6,372 bases of DNA from the NCBI GenBank assembly GCA_949744025.1, contig CATJWA010000281.1:1-6372 (forward strand), written 5' to 3'. The notes beneath the pieces are model-generated. The model worked only from the letters and a program-made list of their open reading frames with translations, was not told the DNA's origin and ran no database searches. The DNA comes from an uncultured Eubacteriales bacterium (GTDB taxonomy: Bacteria > Bacillota > Clostridia > Oscillospirales > Oscillospiraceae). Every line of letters begins with the position of its first letter. The stretch's first letter is position 1. Position numbers and translations under genes: made by a program. This document shows, one piece after another, positions 1 through 4,883 of this stretch.

Positions 1-175
1 CCCGGCGCGGCTTATTGAGCTGGCCTCGGCCCCCTACGGCTTCGACGCGGACGCGGCGCAGCGCCTTGGCCTGAGCCTTACGCGCGCCCCCGGCCTTCCG
101 GCAAAGTGCGCGCCGGAGAGCGCTGCGGAGATAATCAGAGACAGCATATACCGTATCATGGAGGAATCAAAGTGA
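1..175 (+). CDS. dpaA: Dipicolinate synthase subunit A, C-terminal end (partial)
   Basis: Only the last 57 codons are present, read in the frame that starts at base 2 and ends with TGA at 173-175. The peptide begins PARLIELASAPYGFDAD and continues through RAPGLPAKCAPESAAEII. The pattern 'LIELASAPYGFD..AA..LG......APGLPAK.AP..A..II' is that of the C-terminus of DpaA/SpoVFA, the NAD(P)-binding subunit of dipicolinate synthase, which makes dipicolinic acid for the spore core in the mother cell. The identification is supported by the next gene, dpaB, which overlaps it by 4 bp (GTGA, 172-175), the usual translationally coupled dpaAB arrangement. The catalytic and Rossmann parts lie outside the window and cannot be judged. 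Confidence 0.85.
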   Translation, partial: PARLIELASAPYGFDADAAQRLGLSLTRAPGLPAKCAPESAAEIIRDSIYRIMEESK

Positions 176-753
176 ATAAGCTTCGCGTGGGGCTGGCGAT
201 GACCGGCTCCTACTGCACCTTTGACAAGGTCCTGACCTCGGCGCAGCGGCTGTGCAAAAGCTACGAGGTCACGGGCATAATGTCGCCGAATGCCGCGGGC
301 GTGGACACTCGCTTCGGGCCCGCCGCGCAGTTTCGCGCTCGTCTCGAGGAGATTACCGGCCGCGGCATAATAACCACCATTCCGCAGAGCGAGCCCATAG
401 GCCCCAAGCACATGTTCGACGTGCTGCTCATCGCCCCCTGCACCGGAAATACACTGGCAAAGCTGGCCTCCGGCGTGACCGACACCTGCGTGACCATGGC
501 GGCGAAATCCCACTTGCGAAATGCCCGTCCCGTACTTATCGCCGTGTCCACAAACGACGGTCTGGCCGCCTCCGCGGCGAACATAGGTACGCTTCTGGTG
601 AGAAAGAACATATACTTCCTGCCCTTCTATCAGGACGACCCCGAGAAAAAGCCGACCTCCCTGGCCGCGGATTATGACCTGCTGGAGCAGGCCATAGACG
701 CCGCGTATGAAGGACGGCAGCTGCAGCCGGTGCTGGCATACCCGAAAAGCTGA
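172..753 (+). CDS. dpaB: Dipicolinate synthase subunit B
   Basis: This 193-residue flavoprotein-fold protein matches DpaB/SpoVFB, the second subunit of dipicolinate synthase. With DpaA it oxidises dihydrodipicolinate to dipicolinate (DPA) during sporulation. Seen features are the N-terminal beta strand and loop VGLAMTGSYCTFD, the motif DVLLIAPCTGNTLAKLASG with VTD just after it, and PVLIAVSTNDGL; all are typical of the family, whose members are about 200 residues long. The start is GTG at 172. It is preceded by GGAGGA (160-165) at 6 nt and overlaps the dpaA stop codon, so translation is probably coupled. The frame stays open upstream to 106, but no good ribosome site is there. A strong hairpin follows the stop, so dpaB is the last gene of its transcript. 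Alternative flavoprotein decarboxylases share the fold, but the dpaA tail makes this assignment firm. Confidence 0.93.
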   Translation: MNKLRVGLAMTGSYCTFDKVLTSAQRLCKSYEVTGIMSPNAAGVDTRFGPAAQFRARLEEITGRGIITTIPQSEPIGPKHMFDVLLIAPCTGNTLAKLASGVTDTCVTMAAKSHLRNARPVLIAVSTNDGLAASAANIGTLLVRKNIYFLPFYQDDPEKKPTSLAADYDLLEQAIDAAYEGRQLQPVLAYPKS

Positions 754-757
754 AAAA

Positions 758-783
758 CCGCCGCACGGCAAGCCGTGCGGCGG
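758..783. terminator. Bidirectional intrinsic terminator between dpaB and the antiporter gene
   Basis: A perfect 12-bp stem, CCGCCGCACGGC (758-769) and GCCGTGCGGCGG (772-783), has two unpaired A between the arms; in practice this is an 11-bp stem with a CAAG loop. On the minus strand it is followed by TTTTT (753-757), a proper U tract ending the antiporter transcript. On the plus strand the tail is only CCTTACGTTTCTT, so termination of dpaB is weaker but likely. Confidence 0.85.
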
Positions 784-794
784 CCTTACGTTTC

Positions 795-1736
795 TTACAT
801 GCTCACCGCCAGATACGCCGCGTACAGCACCAGACACACAGCTCCCTGCACACGCCCCGCCTTTTTGTACAGCAGAATCGACGCCATTGCAAAGGCAGTG
901 ATGACAAGGCACGCGCCCATGTCCAGCCCCGCGCTCTGCGCCGACACCGGCAGCGCCTGCCCCGAGACAATCGAGCATACAGGCAGAATGAGCGACAGGT
1001 CGATTATGTTCGCGCCGATGATGTTTCCTATGGACAGGCTGGCCTCCTTTTTGCGAATGGCCGTCAGCGTCGTCACCAGCTCCGGAAGCGACGTGCCTAT
1101 CGCAACAAGCGTCACGGCAATCACGCGCTCCGGTACTCCCGCCGCAGCCGCACCCGCGCTGCCGCCGTCCACGAGCAGGTCCGAGCCGACGACTATGCAG
1201 GCGGTTCCTATGACAAACATCAGTATGTCCTTCCAGAAGCTGTTTTTTCCTCCCCTGTTCTCCCCCGCCGCGCCGGCCATATCGTGCCGCGCCGCGCTCA
1301 CGTTCACGGTCATAAAGCCAATGAATATCAGCGCAAGCACCACGCCGGCCCACAGGCTCAGCGCGCCGCCCTGGCTGCCCGCGAACAGCACCGACGCCGC
1401 CCCCATCAGCAGCAAACACTGCTTCATATAGCGCGAGCGTTCAACCGCCATGGGCAGAAACAGCATGGCCAGCGCCATGATAAGCCCCGTGTTGGCCGTC
1501 ACCGAGCCTACGGCGTTGCCAATGGCCATCTCCGTCTTTCCTCCCGCGGCCGCGATAACGGACACTATCATCTCCGGCAGCGTCGTAGCCAGGCTGACCA
1601 CCGTCGCGCCGATGATAAACGGCGGTATCCCCGCCATCTGAGCCAGGTCGCAGGCCGCGTCGACAAACCAGTCTCCGCCCTTGACCAGCAGAATGATTCC
1701 CGCAATCGAGAGAAGCAGTGCAAGGTAAATGCTCAT
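795..1736 (-). CDS. Calcium/sodium antiporter of the CaCA superfamily (YrbG-like)
   Basis: The 313-residue integral membrane protein has two homologous alpha repeats, the hallmark of cation/Ca2+ exchangers. Repeat 1 (about residues 20-90) contains LATTLPE (49-55) and GNAVGSVTAN (73-82); repeat 2 (about 184-253) contains GTSLPEL (214-220) and GNIIGANIID (237-246). By spacing, E55, N82, E219 and D246 correspond to E54, N81, E213 and D240 of the archaeal exchanger NCX_Mj, so all four key ion ligands are kept and the protein should work. About ten hydrophobic helices are visible, with a short polar loop near 148-168 between the halves. The start is ATG at 1736. AGGGGGA lies 6 nt before it, and the family N-terminus begins there; the frame is open further upstream but runs through the leader RNA. 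The gene is monocistronic, ends at a terminator, and has a structured leader that suggests control by a metal ion. The transported ion could be Ca2+ or, given that leader, Mn2+. Confidence 0.94.
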   Translation of the reverse strand: MSIYLALLLSIAGIILLVKGGDWFVDAACDLAQMAGIPPFIIGATVVSLATTLPEMIVSVIAAAGGKTEMAIGNAVGSVTANTGLIMALAMLFLPMAVERSRYMKQCLLLMGAASVLFAGSQGGALSLWAGVVLALIFIGFMTVNVSAARHDMAGAAGENRGGKNSFWKDILMFVIGTACIVVGSDLLVDGGSAGAAAAGVPERVIAVTLVAIGTSLPELVTTLTAIRKKEASLSIGNIIGANIIDLSLILPVCSIVSGQALPVSAQSAGLDMGACLVITAFAMASILLYKKAGRVQGAVCLVLYAAYLAVSM

Positions 1737-1774
1737 AAAAAATCCCCCTGTTTCATAGTCCGGAAACAGAGGAA
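1737..1774 (-). terminator. Hairpin with U6 tail overlapping the antiporter ribosome binding site
   Basis: On the minus strand CCUCUGUUUC (1772-1763) pairs with GAAACAGGGG (1754-1745) across an 8-nt loop. The 10 bp include one G-U pair, with one or two more pairs possible at the base. GGGG is part of the Shine-Dalgarno of the antiporter gene, and the stem is followed by GA and six U, then AUG. It can therefore act as an intrinsic terminator, as a ribosome-site sequesterer, or both. It is the likely expression platform of the upstream aptamer. Confidence 0.7.
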
Positions 1775-1786
1775 CAACATGGGAGT

Positions 1787-1807
1787 TCATCCGTTGCCGG
1801 CGGATGA
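1787..1807 (-). other. Leader hairpin overlapping the 3' strand of the aptamer
   Basis: UCAUCCG (1807-1801) and CGGAUGA (1793-1787) form a 7-bp stem with a 7-nt loop. It uses bases of the closing aptamer helix, so the two structures exclude each other at least in part. Just downstream ACUCCC (1786-1781) is an exact complement of GGGAGU in the aptamer core (1885-1880). Both could serve the switch between two RNA states; the actual path is inference. Confidence 0.5.
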
Positions 1808-1890
1808 GTCTCGTCATTTACGGCAAAAACCAGAAGACTTGGCTTCGGCTGTTGGCATTGCCCACGCTGCGCGCTGACTACTCCCTCTAT
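1806..1890 (-). promoter_or_regulatory. Candidate yybP-ykoY (Mn2+-sensing) riboswitch aptamer
   Basis: The antiporter leader reads GGGAGUAG at 1885-1878 and ACGAGACUC at 1814-1806, which match the two conserved strands around the metal-binding loop of yybP-ykoY RNAs (known forms include GGGGAGUAG and CAAGACCU). Helices can be drawn in the right order. GUCA (1878-1875) pairs with UGAC (1816-1813). A mini-hairpin CGC-GCA-GCG follows. GGCAA (1862-1858) pairs with UUGCC (1826-1822). The terminal stem CCGAAG/CUUCuGG spans 1848-1830. This family binds Mn2+ and usually turns on genes for metal export, which fits a cation antiporter downstream. The weak point is the outer helix: only GAG (1887-1885) with CUC (1808-1806) pairs clearly. 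Another metal-sensing leader is possible. Confidence 0.62.
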
Positions 1891-1892
1891 GC

Positions 1893-1926
1893 GACTGTTT
1901 TACCACAGTCAGGCGGCGGATGTCAA
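1893..1926 (-). promoter_or_regulatory. Promoter of the antiporter leader with an inverted repeat over the -10
   Basis: On the minus strand a perfect -35 TTGACA (1926-1921) is followed after 18 bp by TAAAAC (1902-1897) as a -10 box. This would start RNA near 1890, exactly at the first base of the aptamer. The -10 is enclosed by an inverted repeat, GACTGT and ACAGTC (1893-1898 and 1905-1910, 6-bp gap), which could be a protein operator. Confidence 0.65.
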
Positions 1927-1975
1927 TATGTTTTTCCTCTGCGGCGGTATTTTTGTTCATTATACACTCTTTCAC

Positions 1976-2003
1976 TTGACTTTTTTGCCAAAAAATATAC
2001 AAT
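1976..2003 (+). promoter_or_regulatory. Promoter of psuK(-psuG)
   Basis: TTGACT (1976-1981) and TACAAT (1998-2003) are 16 bp apart and form a good sigma-A promoter pointing into psuK, with RNA starting near 2010 and a leader of about 60 nt. The spacer holds a 15-bp palindrome, TTTTTTG-C-CAAAAAA (1981-1995), a possible operator or simply an A/T tract. Confidence 0.65.
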
Positions 2004-2072
2004 GGGAGTAATCAAATAAGCGTCAGAGCCGCGGACAGCTTTTCAGTGCGGTGCTTTTTGGGGGAGAGATAT

Positions 2073-2984
2073 ATGAAAGAGAAATACGCAGCCGTCGTGG
2101 GGGCCGTAAACGTGGACATTTGGGGCCGGTCCTACAGCGCGCTTACCGAGCGAGACTCCAATCCGGGCGAGATTCTCCTTTCCATGGGCGGCGTCGGCCG
2201 GAACATCGCCCACAACATGCGCCTGCTGGATATAAGGGTTCATATGCTCACCGCCATAGGCGATGATGCCTGGGCCCAGCAGATTGAAAGCAGCTGCCGT
2301 GAGCTCGGCATCGGGCTTGAGCACGCCGTGCGCCTTCCGCACCGGCGCACATCAACTTACATGTACATCAGCGGCCCCGACGGCGACATGGCCCTTGCCG
2401 TGTGCGACACCGATATCGCCCGGCATATAACTCCTGAGCTTATCGAGCAAAATTTGGACATGCTCAACGCCGCCGAGCTTGTTGTGTTTGACGGCAATCT
2501 CACGCCCGAGGCCATGGACTGCCTGACCTTAAGCTGCACCGCGCCGCTTTTCGTTGACCCCGTGTCCACGGCAAAGGCCGTCAAGCTCATCCCGTTTTTG
2601 CACCGCATACATACCATTAAGCCTAATACAATAGAGGCCGAGGCCCTCACGGGCGAGAGCTCAGCCGAGGCCGCGGCTCAGGCGCTGATATATGCGGGCG
2701 TCAAGCGTGCATTTGTCAGCGACGGAGCCCGCGGCATAGTAGCCGCTCACGGGCTCGACTGTCTGCGCGTGCCCTGCTGCGCCGTGAAGCTTGTCAACGC
2801 CACCGGCGGGGGCGACGCGGTTATGGCCGCGCTGTGCCGCAGCTTCCTTGACGGGCGCGACATCGTTCAAAGCGCGCGCTACGCTCTGGCCGCCGGCGCC
2901 CTTGCCGTCGAGTGTCCTCAGACGATAAACTCCGAGCTGTCCGACGCTCTGGTGCGCCGGCGCATGGCTTCATCAAAGGAATAA
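2073..2984 (+). CDS. psuK: PfkB-family sugar kinase, probable pseudouridine kinase
   Basis: This 303-residue ribokinase/PfkB-fold protein most likely phosphorylates pseudouridine to pseudouridine 5'-phosphate, the substrate of PsuG encoded just downstream. Seen features are the N-terminal substrate strand VVGAVNVDIWGRS (8-20) with N13 and D15; the PfkB signature 1 region MGGVGRNIAHN (38-48); VFDGNL in the middle; IKPNTIEAEALTG; and signature 2, NATGGGD (242-248), with D248 as the expected catalytic base. ATG at 2073 is chosen because GGGGGAGAG (2060-2068) precedes it closely; a GTG at 2046 in frame lacks a ribosome site. The C-terminus ...MASSKE ends at a TAA whose last base belongs to the palindromic element that begins at 2984. 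Without the insertion the frame would run 7 codons further, to about 310 residues, close to E. coli PsuK at about 313. The loss is too small to be expected to abolish function. Family membership is certain; the pseudouridine substrate rests on motifs and neighbourhood. Confidence 0.87.
   Translation: MKEKYAAVVGAVNVDIWGRSYSALTERDSNPGEILLSMGGVGRNIAHNMRLLDIRVHMLTAIGDDAWAQQIESSCRELGIGLEHAVRLPHRRTSTYMYISGPDGDMALAVCDTDIARHITPELIEQNLDMLNAAELVVFDGNLTPEAMDCLTLSCTAPLFVDPVSTAKAVKLIPFLHRIHTIKPNTIEAEALTGESSAEAAAQALIYAGVKRAFVSDGARGIVAAHGLDCLRVPCCAVKLVNATGGGDAVMAALCRSFLDGRDIVQSARYALAAGALAVECPQTINSELSDALVRRRMASSKE
2980..2983. repeat. Left copy of 4-bp direct repeat AATA (target-site duplication)
   Basis: AATA here directly abuts the outer end of the left terminal inverted repeat. 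An identical AATA at 3199-3202 abuts the right one. This is the pattern left by a transposase making a 4-bp staggered cut. Four bases can match by chance, so on its own this is modest evidence. Confidence 0.65.
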
Positions 2985-3000
2985 GAAGCTGTACCAATAG
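2984..3000 (+). repeat. Left terminal inverted repeat of the MITE-like element
   Basis: This 17-bp sequence is exactly complementary to 3182-3198. Its first base is the last base of the psuK TAA stop codon, which places the insertion point inside the former reading frame. Confidence 0.85.
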
Positions 3001-3181
3001 CCCCAGCGCGCATCTTTGCGGCCAAAAAAGCCGTTGGATGCGTTAAAAAATCTTGAAATGCACCGCCGCGCGCAAAAGGAACGGCGCGCGGCAGACCCCG
3101 CGGGAAGATACGGGGCCAAGCATTCCTGCGATTTTTTGCCTTTCCAACGGCATTTTTGGCCCACAAATCTGCACACTTTAT

Positions 3182-3198
3182 CTATTGGTACAGCTTCT
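3182..3198 (-). repeat. Right terminal inverted repeat of the MITE-like element
   Basis: Perfect inverted copy of 2984-3000. It is followed by AATA (3199-3202) and then by sequence that continues the psuK frame to a stop at 3222-3224. Confidence 0.85.
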
Positions 3199-3202
3199 AA
3201 TA
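3199..3202. repeat. Right copy of 4-bp direct repeat AATA (target-site duplication)
   Basis: Matches 2980-2983. Removing the element and one copy joins the psuK frame to TAT CAA TTT TCA ATA AAG AAT TAA, ending 13 nt before the psuG start. Confidence 0.65.
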
Positions 3203-3237
3203 TCAATTTTCAATAAAGAATTAACGGAGGAATAGCT

Positions 3238-4149
3238 ATGAACAAATATCTGGACATCGCCCCCGAGGTCGCCGAGGCTCTCGAAAGCGGCCGGCCCGTC
3301 GTCGCGCTTGAGAGCACGATAATTTCCCACGGTATGCCCTACCCGCAGAACGTGGAAACCGCGCTGAACGTAGAAAAAATAATCCGTGAAAACGGCGCCG
3401 TGCCGGCGACCATCGCCGTTATCGGCGGCCGCCTCAAGGCCGGACTGTCGTCGGAGGAGATTGAGTATCTGGGCAAGAAGGGCCAGGCCGTGGCCAAGGC
3501 CAGCCGCAGGGACCTGCCCGTGCTCGTCTCCCGCGGACAGGACGGAGCCACAACCGTGACCACGACGATGATTATAGCGCACATGGCCGGCATAAGCGTG
3601 TTCGCCACCGGCGGCATCGGCGGAGTCCACCGCGGCGCGGAGACGACCATGGACATCTCCGCCGACCTTGAGGAGCTGTCCCAGACGCCAGTGATGGTCA
3701 TATGCGCCGGGGCCAAGTCCATCCTCGACCTGGGCCTGACGCTGGAGTACCTTGAGACCAAGGGCGTGCCCGTGATAGGCTACGGCACCGAGGAGCTGCC
3801 CGCGTTCTACACCCGCCGCAGCGGCTTCAAGGTCGATTACCGAATTGACACACCCGAGGAGCTGGCCGCCGCCTTCGCCGCCGCGCGGGCGCTGGAGATG
3901 AAGGGCGGCATGCTCGTGACCAATCCCATCCCCGAGCAGTACAGCATGGAAAAGTCCGTCATCGACGCGGCGATAGACCGCGCCATAGCCGAAGCAAAGG
4001 AAAACGGTATCCACGGCAAGGAAACCACCCCCTTCCTGCTGGCAAAGGTAAAGGAGCTCACCGGAGGCGACAGTCTCGACAGCAATATTCAGCTTGTGTA
4101 CAATAACGCCGCTCTCGCGGCCAAAACCGCCGCGGCCCTCTGCAAATAA
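3238..4149 (+). CDS. psuG: Pseudouridine-5'-phosphate glycosidase
   Basis: The 303-residue protein is a full-length PsuG (YeiN/IndA family). It reversibly cleaves the C-C glycosidic bond of pseudouridine 5'-phosphate to uracil and ribose 5-phosphate in the cytoplasm. The match is very clear: VALESTIISHGMPYPQN (22-38), AVIGGRLKAGL (60-70), GATTVTTTM (103-111), FATGGIGGVHRGAE (122-135), MDISADL (138-144), ICAGAKSILD (155-164). By position E25, K87, D139 and K160 correspond to E31, K93, D145 and K166 of E. coli PsuG (constant offset of 6), that is the acid, the phosphate/ring-opening lysines and the Mn2+ ligand, so it should be active. The start ATG follows GGAGG (3226-3230) at 7 nt. It forms the second gene after psuK. 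The 253-bp gap between them is mostly the inserted palindrome; I see no convincing promoter of its own. A strong hairpin follows. Confidence 0.96.
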   Translation: MNKYLDIAPEVAEALESGRPVVALESTIISHGMPYPQNVETALNVEKIIRENGAVPATIAVIGGRLKAGLSSEEIEYLGKKGQAVAKASRRDLPVLVSRGQDGATTVTTTMIIAHMAGISVFATGGIGGVHRGAETTMDISADLEELSQTPVMVICAGAKSILDLGLTLEYLETKGVPVIGYGTEELPAFYTRRSGFKVDYRIDTPEELAAAFAAARALEMKGGMLVTNPIPEQYSMEKSVIDAAIDRAIAEAKENGIHGKETTPFLLAKVKELTGGDSLDSNIQLVYNNAALAAKTAAALCK

Positions 4150-4157
4150 ATTTCACG

Positions 4158-4197
4158 GCGGCAAAGCGCTTCCTTTAAGCGGGAAGCGCTTTGCTGC
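4158..4197 (+). terminator. Intrinsic terminator after psuG
   Basis: The stem GCAAAGCGCTTCC (4161-4173) with GGAAGCGCTTTGC (4182-4194) is 13 bp perfect. It extends to 16 bp outward with one G-U pair; the loop is 8 nt. The tail ATCTTTATTGTC is only moderately T-rich, so the hairpin is certain and its termination strength is less so. Confidence 0.75.
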
Positions 4198-4203
4198 ATC
4201 TTT

Positions 4204-4258
4204 ATTGTCACCCATTTTTTATTTTATGGTTGACAATCGTCTCAAAACGTGGTATAAA
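4204..4258 (+). promoter_or_regulatory. bioY promoter with probable BirA operator
   Basis: TTGACA (4230-4235), a 17-bp spacer and TATAAA (4253-4258) make a near-consensus sigma-A promoter for bioY. The -35 lies in the right arm of an inverted repeat, ATTGTCACCCAT (4204-4215) and ATGGTTGACAAT (4226-4237), which matches at 11 of 12 positions. The half-sites TTGTCACCC and GGTTGACAA, 14 bp apart, resemble the BirA (biotin protein ligase repressor) sites known before biotin genes in Firmicutes. Binding of BirA with biotinyl-AMP would block the polymerase when biotin is plentiful. The operator call is by similarity and context. Confidence 0.8.
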
Positions 4259-4286
4259 ATAGAAAAAACACAGGGAGGCCACAAAA

Positions 4287-4859
4287 ATGGACGAAACCAG
4301 AAAAACAAAAAAAGCACACCCGCTCCGAACCCTCGACATGGCGTATATCGCGCTCATGGCGGTGCTCATGGCGGTGTGCTCATGGATTTCAGTGCCGATG
4401 GAGATACCCTTCACCATGCAGACCTTCGCCATCTTCTGCGCGCTGGGACTGCTCGGCGGGCGGCGCGGAACAATAGCGGTTCTGGTGTACATCCTCATGG
4501 GCGCTGTCGGCCTTCCGGTCTTTTCCGGCTTCGGCGGCGGACTGGGCCGCCTGCTGGGCGTCACGGGCGGCTACATCATCGGCTTTCTGTTCACCGCCCT
4601 GATATACTGGCTGACCACTACTCTTTTCGGCGTCAGGCTGTGGAGCATGATTGCCGGCCTTGTGCTCGGCACTCTGGCCTGCTATGCCTTCGGCACGGCC
4701 TGGTATGTACTCATGTACGCCGCGGACTCCGGCGCTGTCGGCGTCGGAGCGGCGCTGATGAAATGCGTGGTGCCTTTCATCCTCCCCGATGCCGTAAAGC
4801 TGACTCTGGCGCTGCTGCTGGTAAAAATCCTGCCGCAGCACATAAAAATAGAAAACTAA
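4287..4859 (+). CDS. bioY: Biotin ECF transporter substrate-binding protein BioY
   Basis: This 190-residue protein is the S-component of a group-II ECF biotin importer. After a charged start (1-14) it has about six hydrophobic helices. The BioY signature is plain: IPFTMQTFAIF (40-50), GLLGGRRG (54-61), and GAVGLPVFSGFGGGLGRL (72-89) followed by LGVTGGYIIGF (90-100), and late in the protein FILPDAVKLTLALLLV. Family length is about 180-200, so it is complete. The ATG follows GGGAGG (4273-4278) at 8 nt. No ECF ATPase or EcfT genes are next to it, as is usual for BioY proteins that share a genome-wide energy-coupling module. No biotin synthesis genes are present here. The promoter with a BirA-like operator implies repression by biotin. 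The gene ends 24 bp from the convergent merR-type gene; I see no terminator hairpin in that gap. Confidence 0.95.
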   Translation: MDETRKTKKAHPLRTLDMAYIALMAVLMAVCSWISVPMEIPFTMQTFAIFCALGLLGGRRGTIAVLVYILMGAVGLPVFSGFGGGLGRLLGVTGGYIIGFLFTALIYWLTTTLFGVRLWSMIAGLVLGTLACYAFGTAWYVLMYAADSGAVGVGAALMKCVVPFILPDAVKLTLALLLVKILPQHIKIEN

Positions 4860-4883
4860 CTCCGCCGCATTCTCCAATCAGAC

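Larger units (their letters stand above)
2984..3198. mobile_element. 215-bp MITE-like palindromic element between psuK and psuG
   Basis: The element has perfect 17-bp terminal inverted repeats, AGAAGCTGTACCAATAG (2984-3000) and its complement (3182-3198), flanked by AATA on both sides. Inside, the two halves continue to pair: 3015-3018 with 3164-3167; 3020-3038 with 3143-3161 (18 of 19); 3045-3052 with 3130-3137 (8 of 8); 3055-3060 with 3121-3126 (5 of 6). The unpaired stretches are similar in size on both sides (14 nt at 3001-3014 and at 3168-3181). The apex holds two small hairpins, 3065-3073/3084-3092 and 3096-3100/3111-3115. No credible protein is encoded, so it would depend on a transposase elsewhere. 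The transposase family cannot be named from this sequence. In RNA it would fold into one very long hairpin between the two cistrons. A host-encoded structural repeat, REP/ERIC-like, is the main alternative. Confidence 0.75.

Noticed and set aside
34..1419. A 461-codon open frame on the minus strand across dpaB and the end of the antiporter gene
   Set aside because: It runs antisense to dpaB and in another frame through the antiporter. The peptide is rich in G, R, H and C with no recognisable domain, as expected of shadows in GC-rich DNA.
1737..1817. N-terminal extension of the antiporter by 27 residues to an upstream ATG
   Set aside because: The extension passes through the leader RNA hairpins, lacks a ribosome site, and the family N-terminus starts at the ATG at 1736 behind AGGGGGA.
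1959..1964. A perfect TATAAT on the minus strand upstream of the antiporter leader
   Set aside because: No fitting -35 lies 16-19 bp upstream (TTGGCA is 21 bp away). The TTGACA promoter at 1921-1926, which starts exactly at the aptamer, is the better choice.
2973..3235. Short open frames of 60-82 codons within the psuK-psuG gap
   Set aside because: They lie inside the palindromic element on both strands, have no ribosome site, and no family resemblance. They are by-products of the repeat.
2985..3237. Reading the palindrome as an intrinsic terminator between psuK and psuG
   Set aside because: The only long T run (3132-3137) pairs with A residues of the other arm instead of following a GC stem, and the terminal repeats with flanking AATA are better explained by insertion.
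3178..4014. A 278-codon open frame antisense to psuG
   Set aside because: psuG is unmistakable on the plus strand. The antisense peptide is low-complexity G, H, R-rich and has no ribosome site or domain.
4860..4883. Terminator between convergent bioY and the MerR-family gene
   Set aside because: The 24-bp gap has no inverted repeat or T tract. Termination may occur inside the opposing gene or by collision.
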